From JAYFRL01 sp034925905 (GTDB taxonomy: Bacteria; Bacillota; Clostridia; Lachnospirales; Anaerotignaceae): a DNA stretch of 53,405 nucleotides. The stretch spans positions 1-53,405 of the forward strand of contig JAYFRL010000029.1 in NCBI GenBank assembly GCA_034925905.1. Reading direction: 5' to 3'. Positions 46,861 through 53,405 of the stretch are shown here, one piece after another. The position numbers and the translations under genes are program-made. Position 1 is the first letter of the stretch. Each line of letters opens with the position of its first letter. The notes beneath the pieces are model-generated. The model was not told where the DNA came from. It searched no databases and worked only from the letters and a program-made list of their open reading frames with translations.

Positions 46861-47859
46861 ATGGGATTATTCGAACTTTGTAATGAAGCATCCTGCAGAA
46901 GGTGCAACAATTCATGTTCGTCTTCTTGTTCGTCTTCTTGCTCGCCTGCTTGTTCTTCTAATTGTTCTTCTAATTGTTCTTCTGCTTGTTCTTCTACTTG
47001 CGAAGAATGTATTATTGCTTATAAGATTTATGACCAATGCAGACAGCAAATTTGCCTTACCCCAACAATTTTAGGACCTGCGCGCGCTTCAAAATGCACA
47101 ACAGCTTGCGATACTATATATCATGAAGGGGATACTATCGTTCCTCCATCAAATGCAGCTTCAGTTTCAATTGAATGCTTCAAGCTTAGCAGAATAATTA
47201 TTGTAAGCAAGTGCCCGAACTCGTTCAGAACAGGATATTGGGATGTTGATCTCCGCTACGTTTTCTCATATAACCTTGTTTTCAAAACTTCGGAAGGTTG
47301 CGAAATTTGCTGCGTTCCCGCAAACAGCGTATACACAACAACAGTTACTCTCTTTGGTTCTGTAGGTTCTGAAATAGTAACAGTTTCTGATTTGTATTGC
47401 TCTGAAGCAACTTCTGCAAATTCAGGGCCATATGTTACAGTTGAAGGTAAAGCAGTTCCTCTTGCGGCAGAACTCGTTTATACAACCAAAACCTGCTGCG
47501 AGCCATCCTCAAGCAACTCTAACTGTTCCTGTCTTCCATGCGCAATTGATAATTGCGGCTGCATCGGAGGATTCTCAGGATGCTGCATAACCAAGAAGGT
47601 TGCAACATCTGTTGGTGTTACTATCGGATTATTTACAATAATTAAAATGTTCCGCCTTGTAAACATCTTAGTTTCTTCAAGCGGAATTTGCGTCCCTGAA
47701 GAGTGTGAATCAACGGCTTCCGCCGCAAACCCATGCGATTTCTTTAATAGCCTTGATTTCCCGATGGATGTATTTTCTCCTCCGGGAACACCAGAAGATT
47801 TATCAGGATGCGGATGCTCAAACGAATGCAACTCTTGCAGTAATTGCGGTTGCTCATAA
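46861..47859 (+). CDS. Cysteine-rich candidate spore-coat/exosporium protein
   Basis: A 332-residue protein with 40 cysteines (12 percent). Residues 19-47 are a tandem C-S-S-x array (eight cysteines four apart) encoded by 12-base repeats; the middle (about 75-220) is a beta-rich domain (VPPSNAASVSIECFKL, TGYWDVDLRYVFSYNL); the C-terminal half has CC and GC pairs and ends CNSCSNCGCS. There is no clear signal peptide. The sigma-K-like promoter and composition suggest a mother-cell coat or exosporium component, cross-linked by disulfides. I do not recognise the family by name. Strong AAGGAGG before the ATG. Confidence 0.7.
   Translation: MGLFELCNEASCRRCNNSCSSSCSSSCSPACSSNCSSNCSSACSSTCEECIIAYKIYDQCRQQICLTPTILGPARASKCTTACDTIYHEGDTIVPPSNAASVSIECFKLSRIIIVSKCPNSFRTGYWDVDLRYVFSYNLVFKTSEGCEICCVPANSVYTTTVTLFGSVGSEIVTVSDLYCSEATSANSGPYVTVEGKAVPLAAELVYTTKTCCEPSSSNSNCSCLPCAIDNCGCIGGFSGCCITKKVATSVGVTIGLFTIIKMFRLVNILVSSSGICVPEECESTASAANPCDFFNSLDFPMDVFSPPGTPEDLSGCGCSNECNSCSNCGCS
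46915..47001 (+). repeat. 12-base coding microsatellite (CSSx array)
   Basis: Seven consecutive near-identical 12-base units of the TGTTCTTCTAAT type encode eight cysteines four residues apart. The array may vary in length between strains by slippage. Confidence 0.75.
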
Positions 47860-47892
47860 TATTTTTTAAAAGAGTTATATAAAGAACATGAG

Positions 47893-47918
47893 AAGAGCAG
47901 CCTTTAAAGGCTGCTCTT
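47893..47918. terminator. Bidirectional terminator between the Cys-rich gene and pspC
   Basis: AAGAGCAGCCTTTAAAGGCTGCTCTT is a perfect 26-base palindrome between two convergent genes. Confidence 0.65.
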
Positions 47919-47920
47919 AA

Positions 47921-48142
47921 CTATTTGTTTTCCTTGCAATCAGAGTCTATATATTCAGGTGCATCCGGTATTATTATCGCGCAAATTATATAGGCGATTA
48001 TACCCGTACCAAAAGAAAAAACGGTAACTAAAGCCCAAATAATCCTTATTAATGTTACATCCATGTTAAAATATACGGATAACCCTGAACAAACTCCCGA
48101 AACCATTTTAGTTTCTTTATTTTTATAAAGCTTTTTTTCCAT
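47921..48142 (-). CDS. PspC-domain small membrane protein
   Basis: 73 residues with the PspC signature KLYKNKETKMVSGVCSGLSVYFNMDVTLIRIIW followed by one membrane helix (VTVFSFGTGIIAYIICAIII). Such proteins take part in membrane-stress sensing in other bacteria. GGGAGG before the ATG. Confidence 0.9.
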   Translation of the reverse strand: MEKKLYKNKETKMVSGVCSGLSVYFNMDVTLIRIIWALVTVFSFGTGIIAYIICAIIIPDAPEYIDSDCKENK

Positions 48143-48166
48143 GTTAAAATCCTCCCATTATATGGT

Positions 48167-48850
48167 TTATTTTAAAAATCCATTTCCTGCAAAACTAAAA
48201 TATGAATTTTCTGCAACAATTATATGGTCTACAACATTTATATCCAAAAATTTCATTATTTTAGAAAGTTCATTTGTAAGGTCTATGTCATTAAACGAGG
48301 GCCTAAGACCTCCTGAAGGATGATTATGTGCAAATATAACATTTGTGGCATTATGCCTTAAAACAGTTTCAACAACGCTCTTAGGGTATACGTGAGCCGT
48401 ATTTGCAGTTCCTTCGGATATAAGCGAAGTGTTTATTACTCTGTTCTTGGCATCCAAGCATATAACATAAAAGCATTCCTGTTTCTCATAACGCAAAAGT
48501 GCGTATACATATTCACCCGCCTCAATATTATTTGAAAGGGTAGGTTTCCCTGCGTTAGATTCCATACTGCATCTTTTTAATATTTCGCCTATGATATTAA
48601 AAAGAATCGCCTGATTTTCAGTAAGGGAATATTTATTTATCAAATCCTTTGGGTTTGAATAAATAATGTTGCTTAAAGAGCCGCATTTGCTAATTATGTT
48701 GTGGGCAATTTCGTTTGTATCTTTCCTCGGAATAGAATAATAAAGCAGCATTTCTACAAGCTGGTGATCTTCAAAAACTCCAGCACCATCTTTAATACAT
48801 CTTTCTCTCATTCTTTTTCTATGGCCATCATGAACATTTTTGGCAACCAT
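48167..48850 (-). CDS. radC: RadC-family JAMM protein
   Basis: 227 residues: helix-hairpin-helix-like N-terminus and a JAMM/MPN domain with HNHPSGGLRPSFNDID (H175, H177, D188). The name RadC comes from an early misassignment; the biochemical role is unsettled. AAGGGGA lies before the ATG. Confidence 0.92.
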   Translation of the reverse strand: MVAKNVHDGHRKRMRERCIKDGAGVFEDHQLVEMLLYYSIPRKDTNEIAHNIISKCGSLSNIIYSNPKDLINKYSLTENQAILFNIIGEILKRCSMESNAGKPTLSNNIEAGEYVYALLRYEKQECFYVICLDAKNRVINTSLISEGTANTAHVYPKSVVETVLRHNATNVIFAHNHPSGGLRPSFNDIDLTNELSKIMKFLDINVVDHIIVAENSYFSFAGNGFLK

Positions 48851-48901
48851 GCAAATCCCCTTACATAAGATTTCCCTTAAAATTTTAATCTTAGTACCTA
48901 T

Positions 48902-48928
48902 ATTATATACATAGATAATTTAAGTCAA
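48902..48928 (-). promoter_or_regulatory. Candidate promoter of radC
   Basis: On the minus strand TTGACT (48928-48923) and TATAAT (48907-48902) are 15 bases apart; a shifted TAATAT gives 17. The spacing is not ideal. Confidence 0.4.
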
Positions 48929-48976
48929 TGAAAATAATAAAAAATTAAATAAATCAGAATTTTTTATTAAAGTAAA

Positions 48977-49004
48977 ACATATTCTAGTAATCTATCATAT
49001 ACTA
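48977..49004 (+). promoter_or_regulatory. Sigma-K-like promoter upstream of the 17-residue ORF
   Basis: AC at 48977-48978, 17 bases, CATATACTA at 48996-49004, a full match to CATAnnnTA. The strong ribosome site GGAGGA follows near 49031. Confidence 0.45.
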
Positions 49005-49044
49005 ATATATCTTATTTTATTTGAAATTTAGGAGGATTGCAAGT

Positions 49045-49098
49045 ATGAACGAAATACCAAAAGAGGTTATTGAAGAATGTTTGTATCTTATAGGTTGA
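49045..49098 (+). CDS. Possible 17-residue peptide
   Basis: ATG at 49045 has TTAGGAGGA nine bases upstream and encodes MNEIPKEVIEECLYLIG. It lies between a sigma-K-like promoter and a stem-loop, so the three signals make a complete tiny unit. One cysteine only, amphipathic-looking. I know no homolog; it could be a random ORF. Confidence 0.4.
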   Translation: MNEIPKEVIEECLYLIG

Positions 49099-49107
49099 GA
49101 AAATAAA

Positions 49108-49134
49108 AGCAGCCGGAATAAAAATTCGGCTGCT
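49108..49134 (+). terminator. Stem-loop after the 17-residue ORF
   Basis: AGCAGCCG and CGGCTGCT pair, with further A-T pairs inside. No T run follows, so termination strength is uncertain. Confidence 0.45.
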
Positions 49135-49201
49135 GTTGGGTTATTTGATTTTAAAAGAAATATAAGGTTTTAAATTTTTCGAATTGCCATTTTTAGTTTG
49201 A

Positions 49202-49234
49202 CAACTTCTAAGTTTTAACAAAACTTAGAAGTTG
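49202..49234 (-). repeat. Perfect 15-bp inverted repeat overlapping a stop codon
   Basis: CAACTTCTAAGTTTT (49202-49216) and its reverse complement (49220-49234) flank a three-base loop. The stop codon and the last two sense codons of the minus-strand 72-residue gene lie in one arm. It has no T tail; a role in mRNA ending or stability is likely. Confidence 0.6.
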
Positions 49235-49443
49235 CATGAGTTGCATGAGTTGCATGTATTGCATGTATTGCATGAGTTGCATGTATTGCATGAGTTGCAT
49301 GAGTTGCATGAAGTACTACAGCCACATGTGGAATCACTGTCTGAATTGCATTCATCAGAATCAAGAGCAGCCTGATATCCGGTCTCGTATCCTCTCCTGT
49401 AACAACGGCAACATAACCGCCATCTGCTTCCGGAACAAGCCAT
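49225..49443 (-). CDS. Small protein with nine CN(S/T) repeats
   Basis: 72 residues with 16 cysteines (22 percent). The N-terminal 45 residues contain WRLCCRC and RRGYETGYQAALDSD; residues 46-70 are nine cysteines spaced exactly three apart (CNSCNTC type), encoded by a 9-base tandem repeat. AAGGAGG precedes the ATG and the frame is chosen by it; the overlapping frames give His/Ala or Cys/Met runs with no ribosome site. A sigma-K-like promoter lies upstream. I infer a coat-associated, disulfide- or metal-linked peptide. No radical-SAM gene is near, so a RiPP is not supported. Confidence 0.65.
   Translation of the reverse strand: MACSGSRWRLCCRCYRRGYETGYQAALDSDECNSDSDSTCGCSTSCNSCNSCNTCNSCNTCNTCNSCNSCNF
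49236..49310 (-). repeat. 9-base coding tandem repeat
   Basis: Units of TGCAACTCA or TGCAATACA (minus strand) repeat eight to nine times. Only two unit versions occur, so copy number could vary by slippage. Confidence 0.75.
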
Positions 49444-49474
49444 ATGAAATCCTCCTTTATCAACCTTGATAATA

Positions 49475-49502
49475 CAGGATATGATTTAAACTTCTATTTT
49501 GT
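49475..49502 (-). promoter_or_regulatory. Sigma-K-like promoter of the CN(S/T)-repeat gene
   Basis: On the minus strand AC (49502-49501), 17 bases, then CATATCCTG (49483-49475). It matches CATAnnnT but not the final A. The ATG is about 32 bases downstream of the -10. Confidence 0.4.
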
Positions 49503-49519
49503 TACTAAAAACGACAAAT

Positions 49520-50017
49520 TTATGCAAAAGCCTCTTTAAATTTATTTTCACATGCTTCAAAGGTAGCGCAAAGCTTATCGACCATAGTAACCACATATGA
49601 TTCTTTATAGCGCGGAGGAGTTAAGGTGCATGGCCACATATGCCTTACTATTGCGTCCTTTTCAATATTGTTTAAGCTTGTAATCTTCTCCGCATTAGAA
49701 AGAGAAATCTTTGCATGGTTCATAATGTGTTCTTTACCTGTAATGTCTTCTTCACGCCAATCATAAAAAAACAAATCATGCAAAAGACCGGCTCTTGCGG
49801 CAGAATGATAATCCCACCCCATTTTCCTGCATACCAAAAAGCTATAGTATGCAACATTTAAACTGTGCTGAAATCTGCTTGTGTTGCAATGCTGGCTATA
49901 AAATTTAAGTTTTTGAACATCTTCTTGATATAATAAATCCGATACACATTCCCAAAATTCATATATTAATTCATTATTATCATTTTCTATGTCTTTTTTT
50001 GAAAAAATAGCTCTCAT
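49520..50017 (-). CDS. HD-domain putative phosphohydrolase
   Basis: 165 residues with the HD metal ligands H51 (FQHSLNVA), H80-D81 (LLHDLFF) and D147 (MVDKLC), plus H126. Substrate unknown; similar small HD proteins are common in Clostridia. GAGGAG precedes the ATG. It is 86 bases downstream of the spoVA operon and could be read with it. Confidence 0.82.
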   Translation of the reverse strand: MRAIFSKKDIENDNNELIYEFWECVSDLLYQEDVQKLKFYSQHCNTSRFQHSLNVAYYSFLVCRKMGWDYHSAARAGLLHDLFFYDWREEDITGKEHIMNHAKISLSNAEKITSLNNIEKDAIVRHMWPCTLTPPRYKESYVVTMVDKLCATFEACENKFKEAFA

Positions 50018-50103
50018 CCATCTGTCTCCTCTTTAAAAAACTACTTTACATTATAAACATAAAATCTATAATACACAATAGATTTAAGGAGATTTTAATC
50101 GAC

Positions 50104-50457
50104 TTATTTTTCTTTGGGATTAAACACCAATGCTGCAATATAAGCGAAAATTACGGCCGCTGTTATTCCTCCCGCCGACGCTTTTATGCCGCCTGTAAAT
50201 ATTCCCATGAACCCCGATGAATCAACTTCGTCCATAACACCTTTTGCCAGATTATAACCAAACCCTGTTAAAGGAACTGTTGCTCCTGCTCCTGCAAAAT
50301 CCACAAGCGGTTTATAAAGACCTATCGCTCCTAATATGCATCCTATAACAACGTATATAACTAGTATTCTTCCTGAGGTAAGTTTTGTTTTATCAATCAA
50401 TATTTGACCGATAACACAAATGAGTCCTCCTATAATGAAAGCTTTTAAATAATCCAT
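50104..50457 (-). CDS. spoVAE: Stage V sporulation protein AE (SpoVAEb)
   Basis: 117-residue membrane protein with three or four hydrophobic segments. Part of the SpoVA channel that loads dipicolinic acid into the forespore and releases it at germination. It overlaps the spoVAD stop by one base. A paralogous AEa and an spoVAF are not present downstream. Confidence 0.9.
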   Translation of the reverse strand: MDYLKAFIIGGLICVIGQILIDKTKLTSGRILVIYVVIGCILGAIGLYKPLVDFAGAGATVPLTGFGYNLAKGVMDEVDSSGFMGIFTGGIKASAGGITAAVIFAYIAALVFNPKEK

Positions 50458-51473
50458 TATTTTACACCACCTTCAATTGTAATTGCATGGGCTATCGAAG
50501 GTATGCTTTCACCCTGCTGGCTTGTAGTTGTGCTCATTAATGCGCCTGTAGGTATAAACAGGATATTCCTTATTTTTCCTTTTTTTAACATTTCATAATA
50601 GTAGCCGCAAAAAGTTATCGCAGAACATGCGCATCCGCTTCCTCCTGAATGTGTATCCTGAGTTTGCTTATCAAATATTTCTATTCCGCAATCCGTATAA
50701 TTTTCTCCCATGAAAATGTTTTTATCTTTTAAGAGCTTTACCGTAAGCTCATGCCCTATATATCCTAAATCTCCTGTAGCTATTACATCATAATAATCGG
50801 GTCCTCTTTCTGTGTCCTTAAAATGATTATATAATACGTCTGCGGCAGCAGGCGCCATTGCCGCACCCATATTCATTGCGTCTTTAACACCCAAATCAAC
50901 TATTTTACCTGTTGTTATATGAGTTATTCGAGGACCTTCCCCTTCTTTGGACAACACAACGCTTCCCTGACCTGTTACGGTCCATGTAGTTGTTGGTGGC
51001 CTTTGCGTTCCCATATCAAGTGGAAAGCGGAATTGTTTTTCGGCAGCGCAAAAATTGCTTGAAGCACCTGCAAGAATTTTTTCAGCAAAACCTCCGTCTA
51101 TAAGCATTGCCCCTAAGCTCATTCCTTCACCCATAGTTGAGCATGCGCCAAAAATTCCAAAAAACGGTATTTCAAGCTCTCTTATTCCAAAAGTACTTCC
51201 CGAGCTTTGGTTTAGCAAATCCCCTGCAAAAACATAATCTATATCAGAAGGGTTAAGCCCTGCTTTTGAAAGAGCAAGCTTAAAACCCTTGGAAACAAAG
51301 CTGCTTTCGGCTTTTTCCCATGTTTCTTCATTGTTTAGGTTATCATCAAGGATAACGTCAAAACAACTCCCCAGAGGTCCTTCGCCTTCTTTTTTGCCTG
51401 CTATCGAAGCGGCAGAAATTATATATACAGGATTAGATAGCATTACAGTTTGCCTTCCGATTCTTTTTTCCAT
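50457..51473 (-). CDS. spoVAD: Stage V sporulation protein AD
   Basis: 338 residues with a thiolase-like fold (FGIFGACSTMGEGMSLGAMLI, SGGSGCACSAI). SpoVAD binds dipicolinic acid directly in Bacillus. AGGAGG lies before the ATG. It lies between spoVAC and spoVAE as usual. Confidence 0.95.
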   Translation of the reverse strand: MEKRIGRQTVMLSNPVYIISAASIAGKKEGEGPLGSCFDVILDDNLNNEETWEKAESSFVSKGFKLALSKAGLNPSDIDYVFAGDLLNQSSGSTFGIRELEIPFFGIFGACSTMGEGMSLGAMLIDGGFAEKILAGASSNFCAAEKQFRFPLDMGTQRPPTTTWTVTGQGSVVLSKEGEGPRITHITTGKIVDLGVKDAMNMGAAMAPAAADVLYNHFKDTERGPDYYDVIATGDLGYIGHELTVKLLKDKNIFMGENYTDCGIEIFDKQTQDTHSGGSGCACSAITFCGYYYEMLKKGKIRNILFIPTGALMSTTTSQQGESIPSIAHAITIEGGVK

Positions 51474-51482
51474 ATTTTCCTC

Positions 51483-51938
51483 CTAAGCAACCTTTGAAAA
51501 TATATAATAAATTATGCCTACAATAAAGGACGTAAGTGTTCCATAAACTATAACCGGCCCTGCAACAACAAACATTTTGGCTCCGAGGCCAAAAACCATT
51601 CCTTCTTTTTTAAATTCAATGGCTGGAGCCGCCACGGAATTTGCGAAGCCCGTTATTGGCACTATCGTGCCCGCACCGCTGAATTTCCCAAATTTGCTGT
51701 ATAATCCAAGCCCTGTAAAAAAGGCGGATAAAAACACAAGTATTATAGATTCCGCAAGCTGGGCATCTCTTAGCGAATAACCCATTTCCACAAAACTGTT
51801 TATTATAAATTGCCCTATGCAGCATATAAATCCGCCTACAACAAAAGCTTTTATGCAATTTAAAAATATAGGCGAATTTGGAGAGACCTCTTTAACCATT
51901 TGGTCGTATTTTTCTTTTGATACTTTTATATCCGGCAT
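51483..51938 (-). CDS. spoVAC: Stage V sporulation protein AC
   Basis: 151 residues, four to five hydrophobic segments (FVVGGFICCIGQFIINSF, AGTIVPITGFANSVAAPAIEFKKEG). The mechanosensitive channel component of SpoVA. It resembles SpoVAEb in the repeated P-[IL]-TGF motif. AGGAGG before the ATG. Confidence 0.94.
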   Translation of the reverse strand: MPDIKVSKEKYDQMVKEVSPNSPIFLNCIKAFVVGGFICCIGQFIINSFVEMGYSLRDAQLAESIILVFLSAFFTGLGLYSKFGKFSGAGTIVPITGFANSVAAPAIEFKKEGMVFGLGAKMFVVAGPVIVYGTLTSFIVGIIYYIFSKVA

Positions 51939-51948
51939 ATATAACCTC

Positions 51949-52386
51949 CTAAAAATTTCTGTAGAATCCAGGTACGAAAAAATACAGTAATGAACCCACA
52001 GCCTTACCTAAGGCCAAAGCAAAAATCATATACACAATGCTATTTATAATCCTGAATCTACGTGTAAATATAGGCATTACATTGAGAACTTCCGCTAAAG
52101 ATACCGCCAAGCATCCAATAAATATACCAACCGCAAAACCCACTGCAGCGGTAAAAACTTCTCCAAACGGAAGTTTATAATTTATAAGCATCGTGGTGCA
52201 TCCAAATATACCACCAAGAGTTATAGCGTCTTCATAAAACGGTATATACTCTATGGTTTTTGTTTTCCATGCTATTCTAGGAACAATGCCTATAACAGCA
52301 ATAAATGCAAAAATACCGGCTGAAACAGCTATTCCTGAAGCAAAAGCCATTAAAACCATAAAAACCTGTTTTAAAAAATCCGTCAT
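51949..52386 (-). CDS. spoVAB: Stage V sporulation protein AB
   Basis: 145-residue membrane protein with four or five hydrophobic segments and the conserved IGIVPRIAWKT. It starts in ATGA overlap with spoVAA. Role in the SpoVA complex is poorly defined. Confidence 0.85.
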   Translation of the reverse strand: MTDFLKQVFMVLMAFASGIAVSAGIFAFIAVIGIVPRIAWKTKTIEYIPFYEDAITLGGIFGCTTMLINYKLPFGEVFTAAVGFAVGIFIGCLAVSLAEVLNVMPIFTRRFRIINSIVYMIFALALGKAVGSLLYFFVPGFYRNF

Positions 52387-53006
52387 TTCCCCTGCTCCTT
52401 TTTATTTTCGCGTTCAAGGGTATCGATAACATTGTCGTTAACTTCTTTTTCATATGTTGTCATTTGGACCTCTATCGGTGTTGGGTCTGTGGTTAAAAAT
52501 TTCTTTGAAAAATGGTTAAAGAAAAATATTATTCCGAAAGCTATCCCTATTGAGTAAGGAATAGTCAAAATATAAGGCGTTATTGTTCTTTCACCCATAA
52601 AAATATAGTAATAGTTTTCAAAAATTTTGGGGATTTGAGCATCGGAATGAAACCCCATTATCGCTGTTGAGCCACCGAAAAACATTATGAAAAATGAAAC
52701 CGACACCTTAAGAATCGTTATTATCTTCCCCGGTTTTTTCTTTTCGGGTATATATTCCACAATAGTATCCATTTCCCCCAGATTTGTGACGTTGGCATCC
52801 GGAAATGATTTGTTTATGGCTTTAAATATGTCGACTATGCTTATAAGGTAGCTTTTTTTCTTATCTTCCGTTATTTTAAGCAATATTATATTTTTAATAT
52901 TTTCCAGCTTGCCGGAAGGTGAAAAAACATCGGCAACATCTTTTAGATAAACCACTTTTCTTTTTATGACGCTTGCTTTTTTGTCAGGTTTAATATATAC
53001 ATCCAT
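52383..53006 (-). CDS. spoVAA: Stage V sporulation protein AA
   Basis: 207 residues: a soluble N-terminal domain of about 95 residues followed by two hydrophobic segments (ITILKVSVSFFIMFFGGSTAI and the one near 150). GAGGAGC lies before the ATG. First gene of the spoVA operon; the forespore (sigma-G) promoter should lie in the 96 bases before the IS3 end, but I cannot identify it. Confidence 0.85.
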   Translation of the reverse strand: MDVYIKPDKKASVIKRKVVYLKDVADVFSPSGKLENIKNIILLKITEDKKKSYLISIVDIFKAINKSFPDANVTNLGEMDTIVEYIPEKKKPGKIITILKVSVSFFIMFFGGSTAIMGFHSDAQIPKIFENYYYIFMGERTITPYILTIPYSIGIAFGIIFFFNHFSKKFLTTDPTPIEVQMTTYEKEVNDNVIDTLERENKKEQGK

Positions 53007-53102
53007 AAAAAGCTCCTCGTAAAATTTTTAAGTATATATCTGTATTATTTTCAAAATATTAAATATCATACTTTTTCAAATAAAAAAAAGGCCACCCGAT
53101 TA

Positions 53103-53405
53103 TGGACTGCCCCAGAGTTAACGGACAAAGAATAAAAAAGCCCTATCGCAGAATATTGTAAAATTACGCTACCTGACGCCGCTTTTCGAGTGGTGTCAGG
53201 CGCGTTTTTGTTTGGATGCGCTCATTGTTGTAGAAATCAATGCATTCGTCGATGAGTTGTCTCGCTTCATCAAAAGAGGAAAGCTTACGGCGGTAAATAC
53301 ATTCAGTTTTAAGAATGGAAAAGAAATTTTCAGCCAGTGCATTGTCATAGCAGTTACCGCGTCTTGACATAGACGGCGTAATGCCGTACTCTTTGGTTAG
53401 GTTGA
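53103..53405 (-). mobile_element. IS3-family insertion sequence, 3' end (continues past the window)
   Basis: The element end reads TGGACTGCCCCAGAG at 53103-53117, like IS3-type terminal repeats beginning TG. Inside lies the 3' end of the transposase (53164 to edge). No direct repeat can be judged because the other end is outside the window. Confidence 0.75.
53164..53405 (-). CDS. IS3-family transposase OrfB, C-terminal part (partial)
   Basis: The frame runs in from the right edge through YGITPSMSRRGNCYDNALAENFFSILKTE, containing the catalytic glutamate region of the DDE domain (NALAENFF..KTE), and ends QVA. The IS3 integrase signature with DNALAENFF is clear. The first two catalytic aspartates are outside the window. 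Confidence 0.88.
   Translation of the reverse strand, partial: NLTKEYGITPSMSRRGNCYDNALAENFFSILKTECIYRRKLSSFDEARQLIDECIDFYNNERIQTKTRLTPLEKRRQVA

Noticed and set aside
46883..47074. Leu/Val-repeat ORF (plus frame +2) over the CSSx array
   Set aside because: Shadow of the tandem repeat of the real gene; no ribosome site.
49236..49310. Short direct repeats suggesting a CRISPR array
   Set aside because: Units are 9 bases, in frame with a gene, with no spacers.
49215..49469. His/Ala-repeat (minus, 49215-49463) and Cys/Met-repeat (plus, 49236-49469) ORFs
   Set aside because: They are other-frame readings of the 9-base repeat; only the 72-residue frame has AAGGAGG at its start.
53007..53102. Sigma-G promoter of spoVA
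   Set aside because: Only partial matches were found at wrong spacings, so I do not call one.
1..53405. tRNA or rRNA genes
   Set aside because: I saw no T-loop (GGTTCGAATCC-like) with a matching acceptor stem and no rRNA signature in any intergenic gap.

Overview
The window is AT-rich chromosomal DNA from an endospore-forming, low-GC, Clostridia-like Firmicute. The evidence is a spoVA operon, a GTG/TTG-tolerant start usage with strong GGAGG ribosome sites, T-box and lysine riboswitch leaders, an A/V-type ATPase operon and a miaB-ylbF-mutS-mutL-miaA block of clostridial layout. I cannot name a species. Most of it is ordinary housekeeping sequence; accessory traces are an IS200/IS605 end at the left edge, a second IS200-like end plus a MITE-like repeat near 31.4-31.7 kb, and an IS3 element at the right edge.

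Left part (plus strand, 0.2-14.3 kb): a promoter just after the IS200 end drives miaB, a YlbF-family gene with a Cys-rich tail, mutS, mutL, miaA and a methionine-gamma-lyase-like (YnbB) gene, then a CmpB-like membrane protein and a D,D-carboxypeptidase. A leucine T-box leader precedes leuS. From 14.3 to 33.5 kb genes run on the minus strand: lplA, pyruvate carboxylase, radA, a small clostridial protein, a decayed copA remnant, a nine-gene A/V-ATPase operon (H-I-K-E-C-F-A-B-D) whose K subunit carries the Na+ ligand set, then hslO and a methyltransferase.

Middle and right part: a consensus promoter and a lysine riboswitch with terminator control asd-dapA-dapB (plus). The minus strand then carries a CobO-like ATPase with a missing Walker B glutamate, a double-OB SSB-like protein, a likely 6S RNA with its own promoter and terminator, lspA, trkH-trkA, a VWA/MoxR pair, a CorC/HlyC-like protein and glyA.

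The most interesting section is 46.5-53.1 kb. It has three transcription units (a 332-residue protein with 40 cysteines, a possible 17-residue peptide, and a 72-residue protein ending in nine CN(S/T) repeats), each preceded by a sequence matching the late mother-cell sigma-K consensus (AC, 16-17 nt, CATAnnnT). They sit around pspC and radC and next to an HD-domain gene and the spoVAA-AB-AC-AD-AEb operon. I infer a small spore-coat/exosporium cysteine-protein locus. An IS3 copy ends 96 bp upstream of spoVAA and may affect its promoter.
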